Source: Syngnathus acus (lineage: Eukaryota; Chordata; Actinopteri; Syngnathiformes; Syngnathidae). Taken from it: a stretch of 64,000 nt of DNA. The stretch spans positions 8,237,553 through 8,301,552 of the forward strand of contig NC_051093.1 in assembly GCF_901709675.1 (NCBI RefSeq), written 5' to 3'. The position numbers were made by a program, and so were the translations under genes. Under the pieces are notes generated by a model. It was not told the origin of the DNA and searched no databases. It saw only the letters and a program-made list of their open reading frames with translations. This document shows, piece by piece, positions 48,985 to 63,739 of this stretch (positions are counted from its first letter, which is position 1; each line of letters starts with the position of its first letter).

Positions 48985-50525
48985 ATAATGCTTCATGTTC
49001 GTTGTTTTGGGAATAATGCAACTCTCCAATACACCATATTATTTTATAAGGCTGCAAAAGCAAATGAAGTGCACCTTAAATGCAAGCCAGGCTCAAAGAG
49101 AATTTGATTTAGGAGCCTCCTTCCACCACTGTTTGACAACTTGTGTTACATTTGTGGTTTGCAAACCTACCAAGGCACAAATTGAACCATGTTGCAGTTG
49201 TTGTTGTTTTTTTTATAAATGGTTCCAGATATATTAATGAGAACTTGAGAACAGAATTAAGCAAAACATTTGAGTGTAGTTAACACAGCCAGCAAACATA
49301 AGCAAACTAAGCAGATGCTTAGTGCGCAACCACTAGGGGACGCTCAAGAGTATGTTTTAATTTGCTCATTTTGGAGTAAGGACGAAAAGCAGAGTAACGC
49401 AAAAAAAATTACATTTCTATATTAAAGAGGTAAGGGGGAATACAATTCTGCTCGGGATCCCACGTATTTCACAAGTCTGCAAAAAGTGGATAAAAATGTA
49501 TTTGCTTGCAGGCAATGTGACACAGTAAACATGAAGAACATGTGACTGGGTTTATTCTGTACTTCGGGTTTTTGGAGAGCTGATGGGAAATGGAAAAGTG
49601 GGCGGATCAATGCTGTGGCCCCCTCGGAGACCCTTATGCATCATGTGATGTCTTTAACCATTACAAAACTTCCATTTAATCTTTTCTTTTGAAAAAGAAA
49701 AAAAAATGGGAAAAAAAGAAATATATTTAGTTACTGTTGTTACAGCAACAACAAACCAGACTGTAAAAAAAAAAAAAAAATCAGTAATGGGAAAGAAAAC
49801 AAATCTAATAAATATTGATGACATGTTGTTACTTCAACTTACAAATCGAGAAGTTCCATAAAACTGTCAGTCTGAGCCGCAACATTAACAAGAGCATTAA
49901 GACAATCTATCAATGTGTTTTACAGGGCTACTTTTGGCAGCTCTAGTTTCTCACTTCAGCATGATATAGCCATCACTCTCACCCTGGAGGTTTTCCTTAT
50001 TGCCATTTAAAAGCCCAACCACCAACTCACTGTTTTTGCCGCTAATGGGTATTCCCTGCAGCTGAGCCCGGGTCTAGTCGCCACGGTGACGACTCATCAG
50101 AGTAGCAGGGCCTCGCCGCACCGATTGATCGGCAGCGGTGCTTATGTGGGGGGGATGGAAGCTCTGATAAGCAGTCCAGATCCTCTCCTTCTCCTCACAC
50201 GGCTCACATAATAGGGCCTGCTGATGGACAGATGGTTGAAACCTCCTGTAATTCGAGAGCGTAACTGCTGTTTTCATTTCACAAACATCTGCACCTGTAT
50301 GATAAAACTCTAGCCAAATCCTAAATGCACTTGAATGTTGGTAGATAATCATTTTTAGACAATTTGTCAAATTTAATATTGATGTTTGTTTCCTATCTTG
50401 TGAACTGATTAATATTGCATAGATGGACATCCTTAATTATGAATCGTAACGCATAATTAAAGGAAATAAGAGAACATCTTTTATTTCAGTATCAAATAAT
50501 TTCAATTTTTCTCTTGGATTTCTAG

Positions 50526-53281
<2,756 letters not shown>

Positions 53282-53285
53282 ACCG

Positions 53286-53309
53286 CACACACACACACAC
53301 ACACACACA
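53286..53309. repeat. (CA)n microsatellite in rab3d 3' UTR
   Basis: Twelve CA units beginning four bases after the stop codon. Confidence 0.9.
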
Positions 53310-54809
53310 GGAGTGATAATCTTCTTTCTCTGTGCCTCAACTCTGGGAATCGCTGCTCTTCTTCTGTTCACTGTAGCCCCGCCCACCACAATAGGCAAAA
53401 AGCTGAGATAATCATTTCACTGTTAGACTCTCTCTTGCCTCCCCAGGAAAGGCCTCAAGGCTCATTTAAGTGGAGTGATAATATTAGATAACATCCCCAT
53501 ACTCTCCCTTCTTTTTGGATTTCATGAAATTGTGCAGGTGTACCTAATGTAGTGTCCAGTCAGTGGATTTGTGATTCGCCTTTAGCTTACCTGTTTTTTT
53601 ATTTTCACTTTTGTAAAAAAAAAAAAAAGCCAGTTGATTATTTCATTAGGACATTGCACCAAAGATGAAACGAATCTCAATCGTGTGATTTTTAGTTATC
53701 ATATATCGAAAGACCTGTCAGATGAATTCATCTTGTCCCTTTTGATTCTTGGGATATTTTCTCCAATGTGAGACAAAGAGCCTGTTGATCCATGTGAGGA
53801 AGTCGTTTTACATTTTTTACCACTGACTTACCGTTGGCTGATTCATAAATCAAGTGTCAACTTGTGTGTGTTCAAATGTGCAACGATCTCACCCCAGAAA
53901 AGGAAATGCATGTTCTTATAAGAGATTGATATCACAACTATTTTTTTCTGCCGACTGTTGCTGGTTCACATAAAATACACTAACTCGTTCCTCCATTGTA
54001 TTTGCTCTCATTGGATTGTACTGTTTTACCTACCAGGGGGATTTGAACTGTTTTATGATGTTGACAACCAAACATTGAAAGGTTAAACCTTCAAATTAAT
54101 TTGAAAAACATTCATCTTCATTGTTATGCATACCAATGTCTGTCTGTCTGTCTGTCAGCAAGTGAAAGCAACACTTTCTGGTTTAGTTAGTCATGATGCT
54201 ATCACTAGCTTATGTAGCACACAATTGGCTTGTATTCAACCATATATATTGTATATGATCATATTAATGTCCAACTTTGTCTTTAGTTGCTCCTGTGTCC
54301 CGTACTCATAACATGCACTTATGTATGATGGATATAATATAAATGATACAAAGTTCAAACAGTTGGCAGTTGACTTGAACTCTATTATTTTTGTGTGTAA
54401 TTTTATGTCCATCACTGATGCGAGTAAAAATCATCTTTTTTTGCATCATATCAAAAAAAGATGCAGTTGCCCTCCCTCTTTCAAATGATGTAAGAAAGCG
54501 CGGGGTTGCGTTTTGGAAGAAGAAATGACGATTGGTCGAGAATTCGTCCTCTACTGCCTATCAGGTTGAAGAAAGAGTCGTGTCTGCTGATGTGATAACG
54601 GTGGTTAACCAAGACAACAAGGGTGCAAAATTATGATAAGAAACCGTTTTTAGTGTGCTGTGTTTTTTTTTAATCCCAAGAACACATCTATCTGTCTATC
54701 AATACATCAACCATAGCTATAAGATTCCATATGATCAATATATAGTACACCCCTAGTACATAATATGTCCAAAATTATTCCTGCTCTTATTTTGTCTTTT
54801 GCCTTGCAG
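53310..54809 (+). other. rab3d 3' untranslated region and gap to epor
   Basis: Unique AT-rich sequence with (TGTC)n at about 54,138-54,158. No AATAAA signal was found, so the end of rab3d is not placed. Confidence 0.45.
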
Positions 54810-54845
54810 GACAGCAGCATAGCCAAGTCTTAACTGGTTTAACTG
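54810..54845 (+). other. Candidate epor 5' untranslated mini-exon
   Basis: Thirty-six bases between CCTTGCAG and GTAAGT, both near-ideal splice sites. It would lie 560 bp upstream of the epor start. It could also be a chance pairing. Confidence 0.3.
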
Positions 54846-54966
54846 GTAAGTACAATATCACCGATCTTACTAGCTCAAGTCACTTACATCTTTAAAATGC
54901 TGGATTAAAAAAAATCCAATTTCTGTAAAAAAATAAATAACCGAAATAACCCATTGTTTGTGCAAT

Positions 54967-55045
54967 GTAAAAAAAAAATATATATATACATATATACGTA
55001 TATATATACATATTTTTTTATATATACATACGTATATATTTTTTC
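54967..55045. repeat. AT-rich palindromic tract
   Basis: Alternating TA/CATATA and ACGTATATAT steps form extended self-complementarity between poly-A and poly-T ends. Confidence 0.75.
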
Positions 55046-55218
55046 ATCATTGGGTCAAATTTGACCTATTTTGACATTTGACAACAATAACACTTAAATC
55101 GTCAATGACTCCAATTCCCGCCTACCATCAAGTAAAAAAAAAAGTGTGCATGTTCTTTCGCCCCTCCTCTTCATCATCATTGCTGATTTTAAGAGCAAGT
55201 AAACAGCTCTGCTCGCAC

Positions 55219-55226
55219 CTTATCAG
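55219..55226 (+). promoter_or_regulatory. GATA site upstream of epor
   Basis: CTTATCAG (reverse-strand GATA motif) 178 bp before the start codon. Mammalian EPOR promoters use a proximal GATA-1 site with Sp1. Function here is inferred from position and motif only. Confidence 0.4.
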
Positions 55227-55403
55227 CAAAGAGCAGCCTTGTAACCGTGTTGCACTATCCATGGTATCTGAAACCAAAACAGGCCAACCCCCCTCTTGGG
55301 AGAGAAGTAGCGCAGATGCTCGCTCGTCGTGTGGTCTAGCTTCTTCTCATGTTGTGCACAACAAGACAGCGGCGGTCTTTTTGTCCACTAACAAGACAGG
55401 AGG

Positions 55404-57722
55404 ATGACATGTGATCACCTGAGACGATTGTTGGCACTTTCCAGCATTGCGTGCAGCATGAGGGTGGCTTCCGGCATCCCAGGCACACAAGGGTTCCAGA
55501 AGAAAGGTAGGGCTGACCCTTGATTAACTTTCTGAGTTCATCACTAGACGAGAAAGAAATGAGAAACCTAACTGAGAGGTGTGGCAACAAAATGTCACCT
55601 CTATAGTCTCATTCTTGCTGCAAGAGGAGCCAGAAACCCCCAAATGCTTTGCAGAAACCAGAACAGACTTTGACTGCTTCTGGGAGGAAGATGAAGAGCG
55701 AGCTGGTTCTGTGGATCAGTATTCCTTTACGTACACTTACGAGTAAGAACACACCACGTGATGATCAATGGAGAAGTTCAATGTCGTTCTCCACCAGCGC
55801 GAAATCTAACCGCAATTATTTTCAGAACTATTGGGGTCTCCAACAGAACGGAAAACGGCAGCAAATGTCCGCTGTCAGCCCATCTCACACCGACGGGAAA
55901 GATGCTGTACATGTGCCACCTGAATCGAACTTTAATGTTTGTTCCAATGCTCATTGAAATTCAGCGAGACGGAAGTCTCATCCACAATCGCAGCCTCAAC
56001 ATTGAACTATTTTGTAAGTTTTTTCAAATTTTTTTTTTGGGCAAACATTCACTCGTTGACGTTTTTCTTTTGTTGCTGTGACGAGTCGTGATAATTACAA
56101 ATCATTCAAACAGTTCTGCTGGACCCTCCCACGAACGTGACCGTGAGTACCACAGGTCAAGAGGGTCAGCTGAATGTCAGCTGGATACAGCCTCCTCTAA
56201 GATACATCGATGATACCTTGATGTATGAGGTCTCCTATGCAATGGCCGACAGTCATGTGATGCAGGTACGAGTCATTTTACTGCTAATGTTTTTTTTTTT
56301 TTTTTTATTAATCTGCCAGCTGTTTTTTTTGCAGGTAGAGGTAGTACGAGCCAGCTCCAGGATGATCTTGAGGAGCCTACAGCCAAGCACTATGTACAAG
56401 GTGCGGGTTCGGGCAAAACTGGATGGACTGAGCTATGGTGGCTACTGGAGTTTGTGGAGTGATCCAGTGTTCATGGAGACACCACCTGCAGGTCTGCATT
56501 TATCAACATAACTAAATGGTGTAATTCCTGCCAGGTATATAAGTGTTTGTTGACCTTAGAGCAGTTTTAAAACAAGGACACATGTTTTAGATGAGAAAAC
56601 AATCACAGCATGAATGTCCGACAAAATTCAGCTTTATGAATGGTACCAGGTTGATATTCAGGTGAATTTTCCTTTGTGTTGAATTTCCTAAATTTTATTT
56701 CATCAAGTAGTTGCAAAAAATTAAATTGTCTGGATCCAAATGTTTTTTTTCATAGCTTAGAAATGTATCTGGATCCAGATGATTTTATTTCGTGCAACCA
56801 CCTGTACATTTTATGTTGAAATTTAAATTCAATATTTTAACATTTTATTTGATTGACACTGACATCATTGGATGGTTCTTGGTATTTTAAAGATTTTTTT
56901 TTTTTTAAATATAATGTGCTTTTCCTCTAACTTTTTACAGAATTCAACCTACTCATTGTCTTCCTAATCCTCACCATGTCTTTTATTCTAATGGTGCTGT
57001 CTTTCACTGTGCTCGTGTCCAATCGCAGGTCAGGATTTTCCTATCACAAAAAAAAAAAAAACAATATCGGTTGATGGGTAGGGAGGTGAAACATTTTAAC
57101 CTTTGTGTTCTTCTCAGGTTTCTGAGAAAGAAAATTTGGCCAACTATTCCAACTCCTGATGGCAAATTTCAAGGGCTTTTTACTGATTACGGTGGAGACT
57201 TTCACGTAAGAACAAGGCGAGAGTCTGAAAATTGTACCCTGCTTGAATTTTACATTTCATAAATGAATCTCCATCATCTTGATTCAATTGCTTTTGTCTT
57301 TTCCGCAGGAGTGGTTGAAGGATACGAATGGATCCTCGTGGTCGACCCCAGCCTTGTTTTACACCGAGGAATACCCCAATTTCCTGGAGGTTCTCTCAGA
57401 GCGAAGCCTGAGCCCCCCATTACCACCTCCACCTCTACCACCAAAAATGTCCAATGCTCCCACACTGCAAAGCACAGAAGAGGATATACAAAGAGGTCTG
57501 GATTTTGCTCTGAGAAAAATGCCACATAATCACTGGCTTGAAAACTTAAGGGTCCAGAACCAGCGGGCTTTTCCTTGCTCCCAGTCGTCTCTGCTGGAGT
57601 CTCAGGATACTTACGTCTCCCTCACTGGGAACAACTACAGCCCAGATGATAACACTCATGGGGAGTCTTTGCCACTAGAGGCGCTGTTGGCCTTTAAAAA
57701 GACAATGTCTGAAGTTCACTGA
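55404..57722 (+). CDS. epor: Erythropoietin receptor
   Basis: Single-pass class I cytokine receptor that binds erythropoietin and signals through JAK2-STAT5 for red-cell production. Exons are 55404-55506, 55625-55742, 55826-56013, 56114-56265, 56335-56491, 56941-57028, 57118-57205 and 57309-57722, giving 435 aa; the eight-exon plan matches the family. Signal peptide 1 to about 24; cysteine pairs C42/C52 and C88/C104; N-glycosylation sites N80, N84, N107; WSLWS motif at 225-229; membrane helix about 243-266; box 1 IWPTIPTP (275-282); box 2 near FLEVLSER (323-330). STAT5-type tyrosine Y400 is in ESQDTYVSL, and Y408 follows. A proline run PPLPPPPLPP spans 334-343. The tail is shorter than the human one (508 aa total) and stops soon after these tyrosines. 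Flanked by rab3d and swsap1, as in the human 19p13.2 gene set. Confidence 0.94.
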
Positions 57723-58451
57723 TCTGGTTCTGTGCCCAAAGGATATTGGGATGCTCTCAGGAGATGCGCTCCATATTTTTTATGGAATAGAAATCTCACG
57801 AGTAGAGCAAATTATTTATGCCTGCTCAAGGATGAACCTTTCTGCCAACGCAGTCACTTGTCCAGGGATGACTTCTGAGTAGACTGCTTGGTGTTATTAT
57901 TTTTCATTTCTTCAAAAACACACTGTAATTGTAAATATATTTACATCTAAATGCAAACGTTTTGTTGGCATTCCACACAGAATCCTGTTGTGCAGGAACT
58001 GTTGTGGATATGAAAACGTTGGTTGTTTACTCACTGCTGCCATCTAAAGAGCAGAACACATAATGCTGACATTTCTACTAAAATCACACTAATGACTTGT
58101 GTTTGTACACTAACAGTGTTAAATAATAATAGTGGACACCACATCTCAATATTGATATTAAATCAAAGGCCATTTATTGCTATCAACTTCACTTGAGATT
58201 ATAATTTGATATGCAACTATCAACGTATTACTTAGAAGTGTAGTGTGACACACGCATGCATTTGTTTTCAGAGATTAAAAATATCTTTATATTGGCTTTG
58301 TCAATTTTTTTATGATTATATGCAGCATTCTTATTAATTAAGAGAGGCAATATGTCAACATTTCAGCTTTTATTTCCTGGTAGCATATTTTCAGATATAC
58401 ATATATTCAGATATACAACTTATCATTTATCCCTATTTGACGCAAAAGTGC
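57723..58451. other. Convergent 3' regions of epor and swsap1
   Basis: No coding content. No plus-strand AATAAA; ATTAAA variants occur at about 58,163 and 58,276. Minus-strand AATAAA signals are at 58,369-58,374 and 58,174-58,179. Confidence 0.5.
58369..58374 (-). terminator. swsap1 polyadenylation signal
   Basis: TTTATT on the plus strand, i.e. AATAAA on the minus strand, about 80 bp after the swsap1 stop codon. Confidence 0.55.
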
Positions 58452-59448
58452 TCAAGCTAACTGAAACTCCATTAAACCTCCAGGATACAGCAACAGCTGC
58501 CATTCCTGTGCTGAACTTGGCCTGACCTCAGTGTCTTTGGTACAAGGGTCAAAGGTGATCCCGGTTCCAGAAAAGTAAATGTGCCACAACTCCTGGAGCC
58601 CTGCTGCTGCCGCTTTGTAGCTTCTGTCTTTGTCCAGAGTACATCGTACCTGAAAGTAGCGGTCAAGAGCATTTAGAACTTGATCCGACACTTCTCCACT
58701 TTGCTCTTTTGGCTTAGTATAAGATGCAATGACGCGACAGGGTCCAGGGTTTGATGTCTGCTGCTCAAGGAGGCCAGTGAGAAAAGCGGCCGAGTCACAC
58801 AACAACGCTGAGAGATGTGCGGCGCATGACTGCTCGCTGGGGTGACACTCTCTGTAGCTGTCACCTGCAGGTCCACACAAAAACTCCTCCAGTCTGTCTA
58901 CGATGATCAGTGATGGAGGGCTGGGTAATGTGTTGGTGGACTCATGAAGACCTGCCACTTGCTGAAGCAACTCCTCCAATGTCCTCGGATAGCAGAATTT
59001 GATTTTCTTGGGTGGGGGGGGAGAACATAATTTAAAATAAATATATTTTTTCAAGCTCACTTTAGTTACATTTGTCACGATCTTGGTGAAATAAGCAGCT
59101 ACTTTAAATGGATGTTTCTGTTCATATTTACTTTATTACATATGGTACCTTTAGACTCTCCGGGCTTGGAGTTGGAACACATTTCTGCAAAGTCACAGGT
59201 AGGCTTTGGATTTGCGTTTGGGCGAAGAATACCACCCTCATGTTCATCTGGGAGGCAGCTGTAATAGCCGTCAGAAGCAACACAGAACGTCCGAGATTTT
59301 GTTCTCCAACTAGTAGGACGCTGCATTGTGCCGGTGCTGGAGGAGTCGCCCTGGCGTCCTTAAGTGAGTCCGTCTGTGACATGAATTTTGTGAACATATG
59401 CATTAAAACGTCTGCCATCACCGAAACACTACTGTAAAATGACTGCAA
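58452..59448 (-). CDS. swsap1: SWIM-type zinc finger 7 associated protein 1
   Basis: RAD51-paralogue-like ATPase-fold protein that pairs with ZSWIM7 (SWS1) in a Shu-type complex promoting homologous recombination, including in meiosis. Two minus-strand exons: 59448-59149 and 59006-58452, giving up to 284 aa; internal ATGs (for example at MADVL or MFTKF) could shorten it, and the human protein is 229. SVLLVGEQNLGRSVLLL is the Walker A region; LKKIKFCYPRTLEELL across the junction matches human LQKIRFQYP; PSLIIVDRLEEFL is the Walker B-like strand. The Walker A lysine is replaced by arginine (GEQNLGRS). It faces znf653 across 348 bp, and its 3' end converges on epor, agreeing with human EPOR-SWSAP1 adjacency. 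Confidence 0.88.
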
Positions 59449-59802
59449 AAGCTCATCTGTCGTTTCATGCGACTATTTACATGTTGCGCACTGGTACTCT
59501 TATCATTGTGGTCCGGAAGACAACAACTATTTTGTAAACTTTCCGTCACTTTTATTCTGTTGACCAGGCTGATTAATCCCGTATTAATTAGATCAATAAT
59601 TGGAATTAGATCAATAATTGGGACTTTGAAACGTTTTATATGCTAGAGTTAAATATGTTTTGATAGGGGCACAGTTTTCTTTTTTGTTGTTGTTACGGAC
59701 ATATTACTATAGACACAGCAGTGCTTTTCTTAAGTACTTCCGGTTAATAGCCGGCACAAGTTCCGGAAGGTCACAGCATCAGCTGTTATTGTCAAGATGG
59801 CG
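59449..59802. promoter_or_regulatory. swsap1/znf653 bidirectional promoter
   Basis: A 348-bp space between divergent start codons with ETS motifs ACTTCCGG (59,736) and CCGGAAG (59,763). A YY1-type AAGATGGCG (59,794-59,802) overlaps the znf653 ATG. TATA-less layout typical of housekeeping divergent promoters. Confidence 0.65.
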
Positions 59803-62689
59803 CATAACCTGGCAGAATTAGAGGTCCCAAAGGTAGTCGAACCGATCGGGGACCGAGGAAAAAGTGTCTTAAGGCGATGCAGGGGGAGACCCAGGCTAAC
59901 AGAGTCAGACCGAGCACAGCGACGTCTTGAATCCCGAAAGAAGTACGACATTCGGAGGGTATACTTGGGGGAGTCGCACAAGCTCTGGAGTGAGCTCCGA
60001 AGGCGCACAAGTCTGAGTGATGCTGGATTGGCAGCATATTTAATCGTGCTCCATTCCACATTTGGAGAGAAGTATCAACAAAAACACTCAAAGTGAGTGC
60101 AGTTTATTTGGAAAACCTTATTTCTATACCTAAGCACACAAACCACTGCATAAAGAACTCACTTGTGTTCTCCCATGCATACTTTTACTCATCTCTTTTC
60201 TTGATTAACCTATGTAAACTATTTAAAATGTGATTACAGGAAAACCATTATTCCAAAGGATTCAGAGGAGTCAGTACATAAGAGAAAAGGTGAGTTACCG
60301 GTTCCAGTAATTACAGTAATAATGCATTGTATTCATCTTTCAGCAGTTCAACAATTCTCTACAATGAGTCAATGTGCAACTTCTTATGCTCATCCCTAGT
60401 GACTATTTGCAAAACATTTCACTCTGATGCCTGTTGTTTGTCAGTTAAGAGGGAGCGTGTGTCGAGTCTGCATAGCCTGGTGACTTGGTACCAGGACCAC
60501 TTGCGTTCCTGCCCTCATGAGCCCCAACTCAGAGCTCTGGAGCACCGGCCCAACTTCTCTACAGCTGCCATCTGGCAATGTGCCTCCAACCATTCATTTG
60601 TCCAACACCTTTTTTCCTCAACGAGGGAGACAAGTGACTCTGAGCAGGAGGAGAGAGAAAACGGAGCGGGCAAAGATGAAAATGCTGCGAAAACAGACTT
60701 ACTGGTGGCGAAAAGGTTATCAAGCCGAAAGAGAAAAACAAGTCCCCTGTTAAAAGGTGCAAATTGAAATTTTAGTTAGTCAGTAAACAAACCTCAGAAA
60801 TTCTTGTCAATTCATTTTTTTTGCCTAATCTGCTTTTCTAGATTTAAGAGAATCAACCACTGCTTCTGAGGTTCAGCACACAAATGAGCTGGAACACACT
60901 GAAGCAGTCACACACCATGGGAGTGTGGAGACCTCCTCCAATGATGTCTCTCTGACTGTCCCGCCTGTGTGGGAGATGGTACTGGAGCTACCACAAAGCT
61001 CCCCTGAAGCAATGTTCCACCCCCTCACCTCAGAAGAGGAGACAGAGGACGTGAGGCGAAGCCAAGATGAAAGTGTAACAGAGCAAGAAATTGGCTGCGA
61101 TTATGAGTGTGTTATTGTAGGAACATCTTTGGCTGAAAAACTAGGGGATGAGAATGTAGGAGATTCCTTCCCACCCTCCCAGCCAGAGCTGTTGGTCTCG
61201 TCTCAAGTTCAAGCAGAAGAGAAAGGGGAACTTTTTGACCCGCACACTTTGCCGACGGTGGTGACTAGCTGTGAGGTTGCTAACCAGCAGACTGCTTTAG
61301 AAGGTTCACAGGTCAGTACCCTATATATGGAGATAAATGGGCATTGTATTATTGAATCAGTATAAAGGTGTTGTCCATCTTTTCTCACAGCTAATTATCA
61401 TAACTGGCCCCACATATGAGGCTCTTGCGACGCATGGAATTCAACTTAAAACGGGTGCCGGGAATGTGGCGGAAGATGCCTGCACTGTCATCAGGGACAT
61501 CACCTACAACCAAGAACCAGAATCAAAACTCCAAGCAACAGATGAGGAACACTGCATGACAGGTGTGATACATTGGGAATCATCCCTTTAGATTTTTTTT
61601 TAAGTACCTCAAAGGTGCATATGTATTATGTTAAATAATACCAACAACTAGATTTTTTTTGTGGAAATTTAAATGGCCCTTTTTGCAAATATGCATTTGT
61701 AAAATGTATTTATAAAAATATTTTACATCTTGTCGACAATTACTCATGAATCTCAATTTGTCTTGTTTTGCCCAGAATTAAGTGACAAACAGTTGCTACA
61801 ACCCGCTGTCGATAAACTAAATAGCGGCAACGAATCGCAGAGGACTCTCACCAGGTTTGTTGGATGGGGGGGAAAAAAAATCTGCATAATAATTGAAAGT
61901 AAGAATGTAAAGTCATCTTTGTCATGCCAGGTCAAAGAGAAACCGCCGAGGCCCAGTTGTTGAAGCCGACGGGATGCTCAAGATGTTCCATTGTCCGCAC
62001 GAGGGCTGCAGTCAAGTGTATGTCGCCGTTAGCAGCTTCCAGGTGAGACAACCCATTTCATTCATATTTAACATTCCAGCTTTCATGTCGCCTGCTTTTT
62101 TTTTTTTACTAGAATCACGTGAACCTAGTTCACAGGAAAGGCAGGACCAAGGTTTGTCCACATCCAGGCTGTGGGAAAAAATTCTACCTGTCCAACCACC
62201 TACATCGCCATATGATCATCCACTCAGGTGGGCTCATAAAAACACTCTTGTGAATTTTTATCGGGATTGGAAAATGATCAATTTATTTCCTTTATACATA
62301 TCAAATTGCTAAGAAATAAAAAACATTTCTCCGCAGGTGTGCGAGATTTCATCTGCGAGACGTGTGGGAAATCATTTAAGCGTAAGAATCACCTGGAAGT
62401 TCACAGACGGACTCACACGGGAGAAACACCTTTACAGTAAGATGTTTTTAATGGTGTGCCGGAAACCGAAAGCTATAACCCTGATCTTTTTTCAACGCCA
62501 TCGTCCATTAGATGTGAAATCTGCGGCTACCAATGTCGTCAGCGTGCGTCCCTCAACTGGCACATGAAAAAACACACCCCGGAGGCCCACTACAACTACA
62601 CGTGCGAGTTCTGCGACAAGCGTTTTGAGAAGTTGGACAGTGTGAAATTCCACAAGTTGAAGAGCCACCCAGAGAAGCTGTCCTCCTGA
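59797..62689 (+). CDS. znf653: Zinc finger protein 653
   Basis: Nuclear C2H2 protein; the mammalian form (Zip67) represses NR5A1-dependent transcription. Ten exons: 59797-60092, 60240-60289, 60445-60756, 60842-61311, 61391-61562, 61776-61854, 61931-62042, 62113-62227, 62337-62436 and 62512-62689, giving 627 aa (human about 615). The N-terminus has an AT-hook-like RGRPRLTESDRAQRR and KKYDIRRVYLGES; the middle has TWYQDHLRSCP and AAIWQC, then a long acidic, poorly conserved stretch. LIIITGPTYEALATHGIQL matches the human IIIAGPGYDALTAEGI block. Five C2H2 fingers close the protein: 481/486/499/504, 512/517/530/534, 542/545/558/562, 570/573/586/590 and 600/603/616/621. All splice phases agree. Confidence 0.95.
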
Positions 62690-63739
62690 GGTGATCACAC
62701 TGTGGCTAAAAGCAAAAAAGACTCTTGGGGGAGATTCGTTTTGTTTGTCAAGACGACAACCGAGTGACGTTGGTGTGAACGGCTGTGCGGGTCACAGCAA
62801 ATTGCAATCTCGATAGCTGCAAAAATCGAAGCGCTTCCAAATTATCCTATTCTTTTTACCCATTACATAATCTTATTTAAAAAAAAAAAAAAAAAAAAAG
62901 CCTTTTTGCTCCACATATGGCACAAAAAAATGTTCCTTCTATTTCAAGTCCAACAGTTTAAGAGGAAATACGTAGAGTGCTATTTTGCACAGTGTGTAAG
63001 ATTTGACAAAATTGTGAACATCTCTTGACCGCAATTCATTTCACGCGGGCTGGCAACTCGGGGTTTAGTTCTGGGGTTCTAATTAATATATATTTATTTT
63101 CAGTTTTATTCACTCTCCTCACCCTCAGGAAATAATTGCGTGTCCATTTGTGTCAATGTTTTAAGCCTGCTGTACAGTGTGTGTTTTGTTTTCTAGACAA
63201 ATGCACTTTTTTTTTTTTTTTTCTCCCCCGTGTCAGCTCTGATGAATCATTAAATTCTGTGGGCCCCGTTCTTTAACCAAATGACATTTACCGAGCATCT
63301 GTGGTTAATAATGTGTAACGTGCCTCTTACGTAAAAAGCTCAAGTGTTTGCGATCAAGTGTGGGTGTGGACAAAAGACATGACACAGTCAGTGACTGATC
63401 CGCAACCTTTCAACAAGTCTTGTGATACTTTTGGGAATAGCGCCTGCATGTGTTGTGTACTTTGCCCACCCCACTTATAAAAAAACATGTCAAAATGCAG
63501 ATAACGACGCAAATGGATTAGTTTTGCTCTCACATCAATCATTTATATCATTTGCTATTCAGTCAGTCAGTTACCATGCGTCATTCCTGTTCTTTCATCA
63601 CGGTGTGAAAATCACTTAAGCATTGTCCAAAAGAAATATATTGCCGTATGTCGTAATACATGATACTAACGGAAATTCAGCTTTTACAAGGCTAATGTTT
63701 TGACATCTTCAACCTGACTTTTCACAAGGAAAGTTTCCA
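62690..63739 (+). other. znf653 3' untranslated region and gap
   Basis: A poly-A run at about 62,880 and AT-rich sequence. ATTAAA at about 63,250 is the only candidate signal. No further exon is seen. Confidence 0.45.

Noticed and set aside
55743-55825. Reading epor through without this intron, giving longer alternative frames
   Set aside because: Both through-frames hit stops or lose homology. Removing 83 nt with a CTAAC branch point and TTTTCAG restores the receptor frame and the second cysteine pair.
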